Shown: piece by piece, positions 27,076 to 35,051 of the stretch
Position numbering within the stretch: position 1 is the stretch's first letter
Layout: each line of letters opens with the position of its first letter
NCBI GenBank assembly: GCA_903884235.1
Contig: CAISEB010000030.1
Coordinates: 62,001 to 126,000, forward strand
DNA: 64,000 nt
Reading direction: 5' to 3'
Source: an uncultured Pseudomonadota bacterium
GTDB lineage: Bacteria; Pseudomonadota; Gammaproteobacteria; Steroidobacterales; Steroidobacteraceae
The notes under the pieces: model-generated
Database searches by the model: none
Seen by the model: only the letters and a program-made list of their open reading frames with translations
Told to the model about the DNA's origin: nothing
Translations under genes and position numbers: made by a program

Positions 27076-27465
27076 TCACTTCTTCGCGGCCTGCGCTTCC
27101 TTGAATGCCTTGATCTGGGCATTGAAGCGGTCGGCGAGCGCCTGCTCGTCGTCGACGCCGGCGTTGTGCTTCTGGACGCGCATGCGCTCGGCCGCGTCCT
27201 CGGCCTTCTTCTGCTCGTCCGTCAGCTTGGTGCCCTTCGGCGACGCCGGGTTTTCCTCGTCGACGCACTTGAGGTACGCCTCCATGTCGGCGTTGAACGC
27301 CTTGACGGCCTTCTGGCCCTCGACCATCTCGGGGAGCGTCGCGGTCGCGCCGTCGGGCAGTGCCGTCGGGGCCTTCGGGTAGGTGCACGCGGCGGAGCTG
27401 GCCTGGGCAGCGAGGAGGGCGCCGGCAGCGACCAGGGACGCGGCGAGTCTCGGGGTACGGATCAT
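27076..27465 (-). CDS. Predicted secreted protein of unknown function
   Basis: A 129-residue protein with a clear signal peptide (LAASLVAAGALLAAQASSA, cleavage before ACTYP). The mature part has two cysteines (near residues 27 and 67) that could form a disulfide. It has a helical, charged stretch KGTKLTDEQKKAEDAAERMR and a Lys-rich end. I do not recognise a characterised family. GAGGA lies seven bases before the ATG. It precedes moeA by four bases, so it may share the MoCo transcript, but nothing in the sequence ties it to molybdenum. Confidence 0.75.
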   Translation of the reverse strand: MIRTPRLAASLVAAGALLAAQASSAACTYPKAPTALPDGATATLPEMVEGQKAVKAFNADMEAYLKCVDEENPASPKGTKLTDEQKKAEDAAERMRVQKHNAGVDDEQALADRFNAQIKAFKEAQAAKK

Positions 27466-27661
27466 GGACGGTCCTCAGTGGCCGGCCGACATGGCCGGAG
27501 TGGGTGCCATCTTAATGGTTTCGACCCCGGCCCGGCGATCCGGGCCCACCCCGGGCCTACTGTGGCGCCGCGGCGGCCGGTACCATGCGCGGCGTGACTC
27601 CGCCGCACGCCCGTCCAGTCCCGACCGCCGCGCCCCCCGATCGGGTCCGGCGCCCCCGCGC

Positions 27662-28510
27662 GTGGTGACCGGCGCGGCCGACGGCCTGGTCCCCGGGCGC
27701 GTCACGACCCTCGCGCCCGGGCTGCGGCGCATCGTCGCGCCCAACCCGGGGCCCCTGACCGGCCCCGGTACCAACACCTACCTGTTCGGCAGCCGCCGCG
27801 TCGCCATCGTCGATCCGGGCCCGGCGAGCGCCGCGCACGCCGCGACGATCCTCGCCGCCATCGGCGACGCGGAGCTCGTGGCGATCGCGGTGACGCACAC
27901 CCATGCCGATCACTCGAGCGGCGTGGCCGCGCTCGCCGCGATGCGCCCGGCGCCCGTGCTCGGCCGGATCCCGCGGCATTCCGCATTCCACGATCCGTCG
28001 TTCCACGCGACGCACCTCGTCGAGGACGGCGACGTGCTCGACACCGATGCCGGCGCCGTGGTCGCGGTGACGACCCCGGGCCATGCCTCGAACCATGTCT
28101 GCTGGCATGCGCCGGCACAGCGCCTGCTGTGCACCGGTGATCACATCCTCGGCACGACCTCGCCCGTGATCCTGCCGCCCGATGGCGACATGGACGAGTA
28201 CCTGGACGCCCTCGCGAGGCTGCGCGCGCTGCCGCTCGATTGGCTGCTGCCCGGCCACGGACCGGTGCTTGCCGCACCGGTCGAGGTGATCGATGCGCTC
28301 GTGCGGCATCGACTCGAGCGGGAGGCCCGGGTCGTCGCCGCGCTCGCGCGTGCGCCGGGCTCGATCCCCGCCGACCTGGTCCCGCTCGCGTATCCCGATG
28401 TCGCGCCATCGCTCTACCCCTGGGCGCGACGCACGCTCGAGGCCCACCTGATCCGTCTCGAGCGCGCCGGGGACGCGCGCCGCGACGGCGAACGATGGTC
28501 GCCTGCGTGA
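27662..28510 (+). CDS. Metallo-beta-lactamase-fold hydrolase (LACTB2-like)
   Basis: A protein of about 282 residues. The MBL domain has GPGTNTYLFG, AIVDPGP, the zinc motif VTHTHADHSSG, VTTPGHASNHVCW, CTGDHILGTTSPVI and LLPGHGP. A C-terminal winged-helix-like segment (LEREARVVAALARAPGSIPA) is typical of LACTB2-like proteins, some of which are endoribonucleases; others are thioesterases or glyoxalase-II relatives. The start is uncertain: GTG codons at 27662 and 27665 are in frame and no strong ribosome binding site is seen. It overlaps the next gene by up to 16 bases. Confidence 0.8.
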   Translation: MVTGAADGLVPGRVTTLAPGLRRIVAPNPGPLTGPGTNTYLFGSRRVAIVDPGPASAAHAATILAAIGDAELVAIAVTHTHADHSSGVAALAAMRPAPVLGRIPRHSAFHDPSFHATHLVEDGDVLDTDAGAVVAVTTPGHASNHVCWHAPAQRLLCTGDHILGTTSPVILPPDGDMDEYLDALARLRALPLDWLLPGHGPVLAAPVEVIDALVRHRLEREARVVAALARAPGSIPADLVPLAYPDVAPSLYPWARRTLEAHLIRLERAGDARRDGERWSPA

Positions 28511-29991
28511 GCGGCGTCGGGATCCGCTGCCGGGACGTGCGCCTGACGCTCGACGGGCGGCACGTGCTGCAGCGCATCGACCTCGACCTCGCGCCGGGCG
28601 ATCACTGCCTGCTGCTCGGCGCGAACGGGGCCGGCAAGACGCAGCTGCTCAAGATGCTGGCCGGCGAGCGCTGGCCGACACCCACGGGGACCGAGGAGCG
28701 CAGCTATCGCGACGCGCGCGGTCGCCCGGTGGAACTGCCGGAACTGCTGCCGCGCATCGCGTTCGTCGGCGGCGAGCGCCAGGACAAGTACTACCGCTAC
28801 GAGTGGGATTTCACGGTGCAGCGCGTCGTCGCCACGGGCGTGCACGGCGGACCGCGGCCGACCGTCGCGCTCGCCCCGGCCGACCGTCATCGGGTCCGCC
28901 AGCTGCTCGTGCGGCTGGGACTGTGGGTGCTGCGCCGGCGCAAGTTCCTGTCGCTGTCCTATGGCGAACGCCGGCGCGTCCTGCTGGCGCGCGCACTCGC
29001 CGGCCGGCCGCGGCTGCTGTTGCTCGACGAGCCGCACAATGGACTCGACCGCGCCAGTCGCGCGCTGCTCGACCGCGAGCTCGCCCGTCTCGCGCGCACC
29101 CGCCTGACGATGGTGCTCGCCGTGCATCGCGCGGACGACGCACCGGCGGCGTTCCGGCGCGCGCTCGTGCTTGGCGACGGGATGCTCGCCTATGACGGCA
29201 GCCGTGCTGGTGCGCCGCGCCACTGGCTCGCGCCAGGGCGCCAGACGCCGCCGCCCCCGGCGCCGAAGCTGCCGCGGCGCAGCGGTGCCGGCACGCCGCT
29301 CGTCGTGCTCGAGCGCGCGAGCGTGTATCGCGACTACCGGCCGGTGCTGGTCGATGTCGACTGGCGCATCGAGGCGGGCGAGCACTGGGCGATCACCGGC
29401 ACGAACGGCAGCGGCAAGTCCACGCTGCTCGCCTGCCTGTACGGGCTCGTGCCCGTCGCGCACCGCGGGCGGATCCGCCGCCGCGGCCAGGCCACGGGCA
29501 GCCACATCAAGGCCTGGCGCGCGCGCGTCGGCTATGTCTCGCCGGAGCTGCAGGCCGAGTACCTCGCGCACGTCACCGTCCTTGAGTTCGTTGTCAGTGG
29601 CCTGCGTGCGAGCGTCGGCCTCGATTCGCCGCCGACGGCGCGCGAGCGCGCGCGGGCGAGGGCGGCGCTCGCGCTCGTGGGCCTGGAGGCTGATCCGGGC
29701 CAGTCCGCCGCGACCCTGTCGTACGGCCAGCGGCGGCTCGCGCTGTTCGCCCGTGCGCTGGTGCTGCGCCCGGAGGCGCTGCTGCTCGACGAGCCGCTCA
29801 CCGGGCTCGATGCCCCGTACCGGACGCGCGTGCGCGGCCTGCTGTCGGCGCTCGCGCGCGCCGGCGTGCAGCTCGTGCTCGCCGCCCACCACGCCACGGA
29901 CCTCGTGCCCGAGGTCCGCTGCATACTCGAGATCCGCGCGGGTACCGCGCGCGCGCGCCCGCGTCGCGGGCGCATCCGCCAGGAGGAATGA
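28495..29991 (+). CDS. Tandem ABC ATPase, ModF-like, without membrane domain
   Basis: A 498-residue soluble protein with two ABC ATPase domains. The first has GANGAGKTQLL, signature LSYGERRRV and LLLLDEPHNGLD; the second has GTNGSGKSTLLACLYG, LSYGQRRLA and LLLDEPLTGLD. No transmembrane partner is adjacent. The layout matches ModF/PhrA-like proteins, whose exact role is unclear. It starts at ATG 28495, or at GTG 28507 overlapping the previous stop. Nearness to the MoCo operon may suggest molybdenum homeostasis, but the genes are divergent and the link is weak. Confidence 0.82.
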   Translation: MVACVSGVGIRCRDVRLTLDGRHVLQRIDLDLAPGDHCLLLGANGAGKTQLLKMLAGERWPTPTGTEERSYRDARGRPVELPELLPRIAFVGGERQDKYYRYEWDFTVQRVVATGVHGGPRPTVALAPADRHRVRQLLVRLGLWVLRRRKFLSLSYGERRRVLLARALAGRPRLLLLDEPHNGLDRASRALLDRELARLARTRLTMVLAVHRADDAPAAFRRALVLGDGMLAYDGSRAGAPRHWLAPGRQTPPPPAPKLPRRSGAGTPLVVLERASVYRDYRPVLVDVDWRIEAGEHWAITGTNGSGKSTLLACLYGLVPVAHRGRIRRRGQATGSHIKAWRARVGYVSPELQAEYLAHVTVLEFVVSGLRASVGLDSPPTARERARARAALALVGLEADPGQSAATLSYGQRRLALFARALVLRPEALLLDEPLTGLDAPYRTRVRGLLSALARAGVQLVLAAHHATDLVPEVRCILEIRAGTARARPRRGRIRQEE

Positions 29992-31232
29992 TGGCCAGAC
30001 GGTTCACCCTGTACGTCGTCGCTGCGATGCTCGCCGGCATCCTGCTCGGCAGCCTGTTGCACGCCGGCATCGACGATCCGGCAGTGCGCAAGACGATCGC
30101 CGGCTACGGCGGGGTCGCCACGGACCTGTTCCTGCGGCTGATCAAGATGATCATCGCGCCACTCGTGTTCGCGACGCTGTCGGTCGGCATCGCGCACATG
30201 GGGGACGCGAGCCGGCTCGGCCGGGTCGGCCTGCGCACGCTGGGCTGGTTCGTCTGTGCCTCCCTGCTGTCGCTGGTGCTGGGGCTCATCATGGTGACGT
30301 GGCTCGCGCCGGGCGCCGGGCTCGCACTGCCGGCACCCGACGCGACCGCCGGCGCCGGCATCGCGCCGGCGGCGCTCAATCTCAAGGATTTCGTCACGCA
30401 CCTCGTGCCGCGGTCGTTCGCAGAGGCGATGGCAAACAACGAGATCCTGCAGATCGTCGTGTTTTCGGCGTATTTCGGCGTTGCGCTCGCCGCGCTCGGC
30501 GACCGGGTGCGCAAGCTGGTCGAACTGATCGAGCAGCTGGTGCAGGTGATGCTGAAGATCACCGGCTACGTGATGCTGCTCGCGCCCGTCGCCGTGTTCG
30601 CGGCGATTGCCGCGGTCGTGACGACGCAGGGCCTCGGGATCCTGCTGAGCTACGGGCGGTTCATCGGCGGCTTCTACCTGTCGCTCGCCGTGCTGTGGGT
30701 TGCCCTGCTCGGGCTCGGCTTCCTCGTGGTCGGGCGGCGCATCGGCGCGCTGGTGCCGCTGCTGCGCGAGCCGGTACTGCTCGCGTTCTCGACCGCAAGT
30801 TCCGAGGCGGCCTATCCGAAGACGCTCGAGCAGCTGGGTCGCTTCGGTGTATCCGATCGCATTTCCAGCTTCGTGCTGCCGCTCGGCTACTCGTTCAACC
30901 TCGACGGCTCGATGATGTACTGCACCTTCGCGACGCTGTTCATCGCGCAGGCCTACGGCATCCCGCTGACGCTCGGCCAGGAAGTGTCGATGCTGCTGAT
31001 GCTGATGGTCACCAGCAAGGGCATGGCAGGCGTGCCGCGGGCGTCGCTCGTCGTGATCGCGGCGACGCTGGCGCAGTTCCGGATCCCGGAGGCGGGACTT
31101 GCGCTGATTCTCGCGGTCGACCAGTTCCTCGATATGGGACGCAGTGCGACCAACGTCATCGGCAACTCGGTGGCCACCGCCGTGGTCGCGTCCTGGGAGG
31201 GCGAGCTCGGCGAACCGCCCGTGACGGAATGA
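29991..31232 (+). CDS. Dicarboxylate/amino acid:cation symporter (DAACS family)
   Basis: A 413-residue transporter of the GltP/DctA family with about eight hydrophobic segments plus re-entrant loops. Family marks are LIKMIIAPLVFATLSVGIA, the serine-rich loop region AFSTASSEAAYPKTLEQL, GYSFNLDGSMMYCTFATLF and FLDMGRSATNVIGNS. Glutamate, aspartate or C4-dicarboxylates are likely substrates. The second ATG (29991) is preferred because AGGAGG at 29981-29986 is only one base from the first ATG at 29988. It overlaps the ABC gene stop. Confidence 0.9.
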   Translation: MARRFTLYVVAAMLAGILLGSLLHAGIDDPAVRKTIAGYGGVATDLFLRLIKMIIAPLVFATLSVGIAHMGDASRLGRVGLRTLGWFVCASLLSLVLGLIMVTWLAPGAGLALPAPDATAGAGIAPAALNLKDFVTHLVPRSFAEAMANNEILQIVVFSAYFGVALAALGDRVRKLVELIEQLVQVMLKITGYVMLLAPVAVFAAIAAVVTTQGLGILLSYGRFIGGFYLSLAVLWVALLGLGFLVVGRRIGALVPLLREPVLLAFSTASSEAAYPKTLEQLGRFGVSDRISSFVLPLGYSFNLDGSMMYCTFATLFIAQAYGIPLTLGQEVSMLLMLMVTSKGMAGVPRASLVVIAATLAQFRIPEAGLALILAVDQFLDMGRSATNVIGNSVATAVVASWEGELGEPPVTE

Positions 31233-31238
31233 ATGGGC

Positions 31239-31262
31239 GGCGGACCGGCGTGCCGGTCCGCC
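31239..31262. terminator. Perfect hairpin between convergent symporter and phzF genes
   Basis: GGCGGACCGGC at 31239-31249 pairs exactly with GCCGGTCCGCC at 31252-31262 around a two-base gap. The position between two convergent stops suggests bidirectional termination or RNA stabilisation. There is no clear T-tract. Confidence 0.6.
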
Positions 31263-31267
31263 TGGCC

Positions 31268-32176
31268 TCAGTCGAGCACGATCTCGGTCGTGAACACGAC
31301 GCGGGCTGTGCCGCTGATGGTGATGGTGGTCGCCTCGCCATCGACGACCTCGACGTCGACGTCGACTTCGCCGTGCCGATCCAGCGAGCGTCCCTGGTAG
31401 CCGCGAAGGCGTGCATGGCCGTCCTTGACGGTCGCGAGTCCGTGGCCGACGAGGTAGGCGCCGAGCATGCCGTGCGCGTTGCCGCTGACCGGATCCTCCG
31501 GGATGCCGAGCACCGGCGAGAACAGCCGGGCCTCCGTGGTGCCGGGGCCGCGCGCGTCGCGCACGAAGAGGAAGTAGCCGTCCGCGCCGACGTGCGGCGT
31601 CAGGCGCTTCAGCTCGTCGAGATCCGGCTGCAGCGAGGCGAGCAGGTCCGCCGAGCGCAGGCCGATCATCAGGCGCGTGGACGCGCGCTTGGTGACGAGC
31701 AGGGGGCACTTCGGGTCGAGTGCCGCGGTGTCGATGCCGAAGACGTCGAGCAGGCGGCTGCGCAGCGCCTCGTCGAGCGGTGGCTGGAAGGCCGGCGGCG
31801 GGATGCTCACCGAGACCCGCGGATTGGCGACCGTGCCGGAGACTTCGACGTTCTGGATGCCGGAGCGCGATTTCTGGCGCAGGTGACCGATGCCGGCTTC
31901 GCCCGCGGCGAGGCGCGCGAGGTGCGCGGCGACCGTCGCGTGGCCGACGAAGCCGACTTCGCGGTTGGGGGTGAAGAAGCGCAGGTGGACGTCGTGGTCC
32001 GGGGCGTCCGGCGGCAGTACGAAGGCGGAGTCGGAGTTGTTAAGCTCGCGCGCGAGCGCCTGCATCTCGGCCTCGCTCAACTGCTCGGCGCCGAGCACCA
32101 CGCCGGCCGGGTTGCCGGCAAACAGCTGGTTCGTGAACACGTCGATCTGGAACACCTTGACCGTGCGCTGGGCCAT
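31268..32176 (-). CDS. PhzF-family isomerase/epimerase
   Basis: A 302-residue protein with the two-lobed diaminopimelate-epimerase-like fold. Motifs are VFTNQLFAGNPAGVVLGAEQ, LNNSDSAFVLPPD, FFTPNREVGFVGHATVAAH and EDPVSGNAHGMLGAYL. In PhzF the residue before SAF/TAF is a catalytic glutamate; here it is Asp (NNSDSAF). Most members outside phenazine clusters have no known substrate, and no phz genes are nearby. The ATG at 32176 gives the family start MAQRTVKVFQIDVFT. Confidence 0.87.
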   Translation of the reverse strand: MAQRTVKVFQIDVFTNQLFAGNPAGVVLGAEQLSEAEMQALARELNNSDSAFVLPPDAPDHDVHLRFFTPNREVGFVGHATVAAHLARLAAGEAGIGHLRQKSRSGIQNVEVSGTVANPRVSVSIPPPAFQPPLDEALRSRLLDVFGIDTAALDPKCPLLVTKRASTRLMIGLRSADLLASLQPDLDELKRLTPHVGADGYFLFVRDARGPGTTEARLFSPVLGIPEDPVSGNAHGMLGAYLVGHGLATVKDGHARLRGYQGRSLDRHGEVDVDVEVVDGEATTITISGTARVVFTTEIVLD

Positions 32177-32280
32177 GGGGCGGTAACCCTCACAATGACA
32201 GGAACGCGATTCTACCAGTCCCGGGCCGTTGCCGGTGCCGGGCGCTGGGACGGGGGCCGGGCGGCCGCCCGGGGTGCGCG

Positions 32281-32901
32281 TTGACGCCGCCGGACGTGGT
32301 CGGCGGCCTGCTCCAGGCCGTCGCCTCCGTGTCGCCCGTCGAGGCGGCCGGGGCGGCCCTCGGGCTGGTCTACGTCGTGCTCGTGATCCGCCAGCACCGG
32401 GCCTGCTGGATCGCGGCGCTGGCGAGCACCGCCCTGTACCTCGTCGTCTTCTGGCAGGCGCGCCTCTACATGCAGGCCGGCCTCCAGGCGTACTACGTCG
32501 GCGTCGCCGTGTACGGCTGGCGAGCGTGGGCTGGCACCCCGGACGGGGAGCGGCTCGCCGTGTCCCGCACCGCCTGGCGGCCGCAGGCCGTCGCCATCGT
32601 GGCCGTGCTGGCCGCCGGCATCGGGAGCGCGCGCCTGCTCGCGCTGGACGTCGCCTCGGCCGACCCGCTGCTCGACTCGCTGACGACCTGGGCGAGCGTC
32701 TGGGCGACCTGGCTCGTCGCCCGCAAGCGGATCGACAACTGGGCGTGGTGGCTCGGCGTCGATGCGCTGCTGGCATGGCTGTGCTGGCGCCAGCAGCTCT
32801 TTGCCTCCATGATTCTGTATCTTTCCTACGTGGGGCTCGTCGTGATTGGTTGGCGCAGCTGGCATCGTGATCGGCAGGGCCGCGCGGGAGCGGGCGCATG
32901 A
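32281..32901 (+). CDS. pnuC: PnuC-family vitamin/nucleoside transporter
   Basis: A 206-residue protein with about seven hydrophobic segments. Family features are LVYVVLVIRQHRACWIAALA, LQAYYVGVAVYGWRAW, RKRIDNWAWWLGVDALLAWL and a final SYVGLVVIGWRSW. PnuC proteins import nicotinamide riboside; close relatives import thiamine or riboflavin, with trapping by a cytoplasmic kinase. The start is TTG at 32281 or GTG at 32296. It overlaps the following kinase gene by four bases, suggesting uptake and phosphorylation of one compound. Confidence 0.88.
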   Translation: MTPPDVVGGLLQAVASVSPVEAAGAALGLVYVVLVIRQHRACWIAALASTALYLVVFWQARLYMQAGLQAYYVGVAVYGWRAWAGTPDGERLAVSRTAWRPQAVAIVAVLAAGIGSARLLALDVASADPLLDSLTTWASVWATWLVARKRIDNWAWWLGVDALLAWLCWRQQLFASMILYLSYVGLVVIGWRSWHRDRQGRAGAGA

Positions 32902-33767
32902 GCGCCGCGCTCGATCCGCGCCTCGAGGCGGCGCTCGGGGCCTTTGCCGCGGGCCGCGACGCGCTCGCCGCCCGCCCGGTCGTCGCCGAGCTGACGGCCG
33001 GCGCCCTCAATCGCGTCTATCGCGTCACGTCCGGCGCCGGCGACTGGGTCGTGCGCCTCGGCGGTGGGGCGGATGCGAACCTCGCGATCAACCGCGTCGC
33101 CGAGCGCCAGATCCACGCGATCGTCGCGGAGCTCGGGTTCGCGCCGAAGATCGTCCACGCCGCGCCCGCCGCCGGCCTGCTGGTCACGGAATTCGTGGCC
33201 GGGGCGCAGGTCACCCGGGAGCGCCTGCGCGAGCCCGAGATGCTGCGCCAACTGGGTGCGCGCCTCGCCGAGCTGCATCGCGTGCCGGTGCCGCGCACCG
33301 TGCGGCGCATCGACGTGCACGACGTGCTGCTGCACTACTTGGAGCTCGATGGCGTGCCACCGGGACCGGTGTCGCGCGAGGATCTCGCCTCGCGGCTGCG
33401 CTGGTCGCTCGCCAACTATCGCCAGATCGGCGCGGCCCTGTGCCACAACGACCTGCACCACCGGAACCTGCTCGCCGGCGCCGGGCTCGTGTTCGTGGAC
33501 TGGGAATACGGTGGGGTCGGCGATCCGCTGTTCGAGCTTGCCGCGATCATCGGCTACCACGACCTGGACGCGACGCAGCGCGTCGAGCTGTTGACCGCGC
33601 ATGGCGGACCGTTCCGGCCGGACGACGTCACCGCGATGTGCCTGGTCTTCGACTGCCTGCACGCCCTGTGGCTCGACACGGCGGGTGCCTGGGGCAGCCT
33701 CGAGGCGGGCCAGCGCGACGCGCTGCTCGCCCGGCTCGCGATCGACCCGGCCGACCGCGAGGAATAG
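32898..33767 (+). CDS. Aminoglycoside phosphotransferase/choline kinase-fold small-molecule kinase
   Basis: A 289-residue kinase-like protein. The catalytic Brenner motif is LCHNDLHHRNLL and the metal-binding motif is FVDWEYGGVGDPLFELA, as in choline, thiamine and related kinases. The N-lobe has ELTAGALNRVYRV. It is coupled to the pnuC gene upstream by a four-base overlap, so the substrate is probably the vitamin imported by PnuC. Thiamine (ThiK-like) is the best guess, with nicotinamide riboside as an alternative. Confidence 0.85.
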   Translation: MSAALDPRLEAALGAFAAGRDALAARPVVAELTAGALNRVYRVTSGAGDWVVRLGGGADANLAINRVAERQIHAIVAELGFAPKIVHAAPAAGLLVTEFVAGAQVTRERLREPEMLRQLGARLAELHRVPVPRTVRRIDVHDVLLHYLELDGVPPGPVSREDLASRLRWSLANYRQIGAALCHNDLHHRNLLAGAGLVFVDWEYGGVGDPLFELAAIIGYHDLDATQRVELLTAHGGPFRPDDVTAMCLVFDCLHALWLDTAGAWGSLEAGQRDALLARLAIDPADREE

Positions 33768-33859
33768 CCCCGGGCGCGCTGCGCCGGTCGTCGCCCCGGG
33801 TTGCGCAAAACCCGCCGGCACCGCAAGATCCCGCGCCGAACGACCCCATGGAGTCTGGA

Positions 33860-34174
33860 ATGGCTGAGATTGTGATCGTCGATCGGGATGGCAAGGAACA
33901 CCGGGTGGCGGGCCGCGTCGGCGTCTCGGTGATGGAAACGCTGCGCGACCTCGATTTCGGTGTTGCCGCGATCTGCGGCGGCATGTGCTCGTGCGCGACC
34001 TGCCACGTGTGGGTCGACGCGGACTGGCAGGCTCGCCTGCCGGCGGTCCAGGGCGACGAAAAGGAGCTGCTGCGCGAGCTGGCGAGCTACAAGCCCTCGT
34101 CGCGACTGTCCTGCCAGGTGATGTTCACCGAGGACCTGTCCGGCCTCAAGGTCGCGATCGCTCCGGACGAGTGA
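33860..34174 (+). CDS. [2Fe-2S] ferredoxin, adrenodoxin type
   Basis: A 104-residue electron carrier. The cluster ligands are in CGGMCSCATC (cysteines 1, 7 and 10 of the motif, with an extra Cys at 5) and the later LSCQV, the adrenodoxin/putidaredoxin pattern. Such ferredoxins serve cytochromes P450, Fe-S assembly or hydroxylases; no partner gene is adjacent. GGAG lies six bases before ATG 33860, which I prefer to ATG 33848. Confidence 0.9.
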   Translation: MAEIVIVDRDGKEHRVAGRVGVSVMETLRDLDFGVAAICGGMCSCATCHVWVDADWQARLPAVQGDEKELLRELASYKPSSRLSCQVMFTEDLSGLKVAIAPDE

Positions 34175-34184
34175 TCCGGCCGCA

Positions 34185-34207
34185 GGGCGGCCGCGTCGCG
34201 GCCGCCC
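34185..34207. terminator. Strong GC hairpin between convergent ferredoxin and gpmA genes
   Basis: GGGCGGCCGCG at 34185-34195 and CGCGGCCGCCC at 34197-34207 are perfect inverted repeats around a single T (nine pairs with a five-base loop in practice). It lies between convergent stops and probably ends both transcripts, despite lacking a T-tract. Confidence 0.6.
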
Positions 34208-34215
34208 CGGGCAGG

Positions 34216-34974
34216 CTACTTCCTCTCGGTCTGTCGGCGCACGGCCTCGGCCGCGGCCGCGACGGCCGCGGGATCCCCGAGGAAGCGCCGTCCGCGCGAA
34301 TCCAGCTTCGCGTCCAGGTCGTAGACGATCGGCACGCCCGTCGGGATGTTGAATTCGACGATGTCCGCCTCGCTCATCCCATCCAGCATCTTCACCAACG
34401 CGCGCAGGCTGTTGCCATGCGCGACGACGAGCACGTTCCTGCCGGCCCTCAGGTCCGGCGCGATGCGCGCGTTCCAGAACGGCTCGACGCGTGCGAGCGT
34501 GTCCTTGAGTGATTCGGCGCCCGGCAGGTCCGATGCGGCGAGGCCGCGGTAGCGCGCGTCGAAGCGCGGGTGGCGCGGGTCGTCGAGCGCAAGGGCCGGC
34601 GGCGGGATGTCGTAGCTGCGCCGCCAGACCTTGACCTGCTCCGCGCCGTGCTGGGCCACGGTCTGGGCCTTGTCGAGGCCCTGCAGCGCGCCGTAGTGGC
34701 GCTCGTTGAGGCGCCAGCTGCGCTCGACCGGCAGCCACATGCGGTCCATCGCGTCGAGCGCGATCCACAGCGTGCGGATCGCGCGCTTGAGCACCGAGGT
34801 GTACACCTGGTCGAACTCGACGCCCTCGGCTGCGAGTAGCCGCCCGGCCTCCGCGGCCTCGCTGCGGCCGAGTTCCGTCAGGTCGACGTCGGTCCAGCCG
34901 GTGAACAGGTTCTCGAGGTTCCAGGTGCTCTGGCCGTGGCGCAGGAGCACGAGCGTGCCGGTCGGTGAAGTCAC
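34216..34974 (-). CDS. gpmA: 2,3-bisphosphoglycerate-dependent phosphoglycerate mutase GpmA
   Basis: A 252-residue glycolytic enzyme interconverting 3- and 2-phosphoglycerate. The phosphohistidine motif is [20 protein letters not shown]; others are [16 protein letters not shown] and [18 protein letters not shown]. The GTG start has GGAG eight bases upstream. The extended C-terminus ([15 protein letters not shown]) matches bacterial GpmA. Confidence 0.95.
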   Translation of the reverse strand: MTSPTGTLVLLRHGQSTWNLENLFTGWTDVDLTELGRSEAAEAGRLLAAEGVEFDQVYTSVLKRAIRTLWIALDAMDRMWLPVERSWRLNERHYGALQGLDKAQTVAQHGAEQVKVWRRSYDIPPPALALDDPRHPRFDARYRGLAASDLPGAESLKDTLARVEPFWNARIAPDLRAGRNVLVVAHGNSLRALVKMLDGMSEADIVEFNIPTGVPIVYDLDAKLDSRGRRFLGDPAAVAAAAEAVRRQTERK

Positions 34975-35051
34975 AGCGGAATCTCCATAGGGGCGAGGTC
35001 GAGCCGCCGAGGCTAGCGGCTTGGTTCCCGTGGGTCCAGAGGGTTAGCCGT

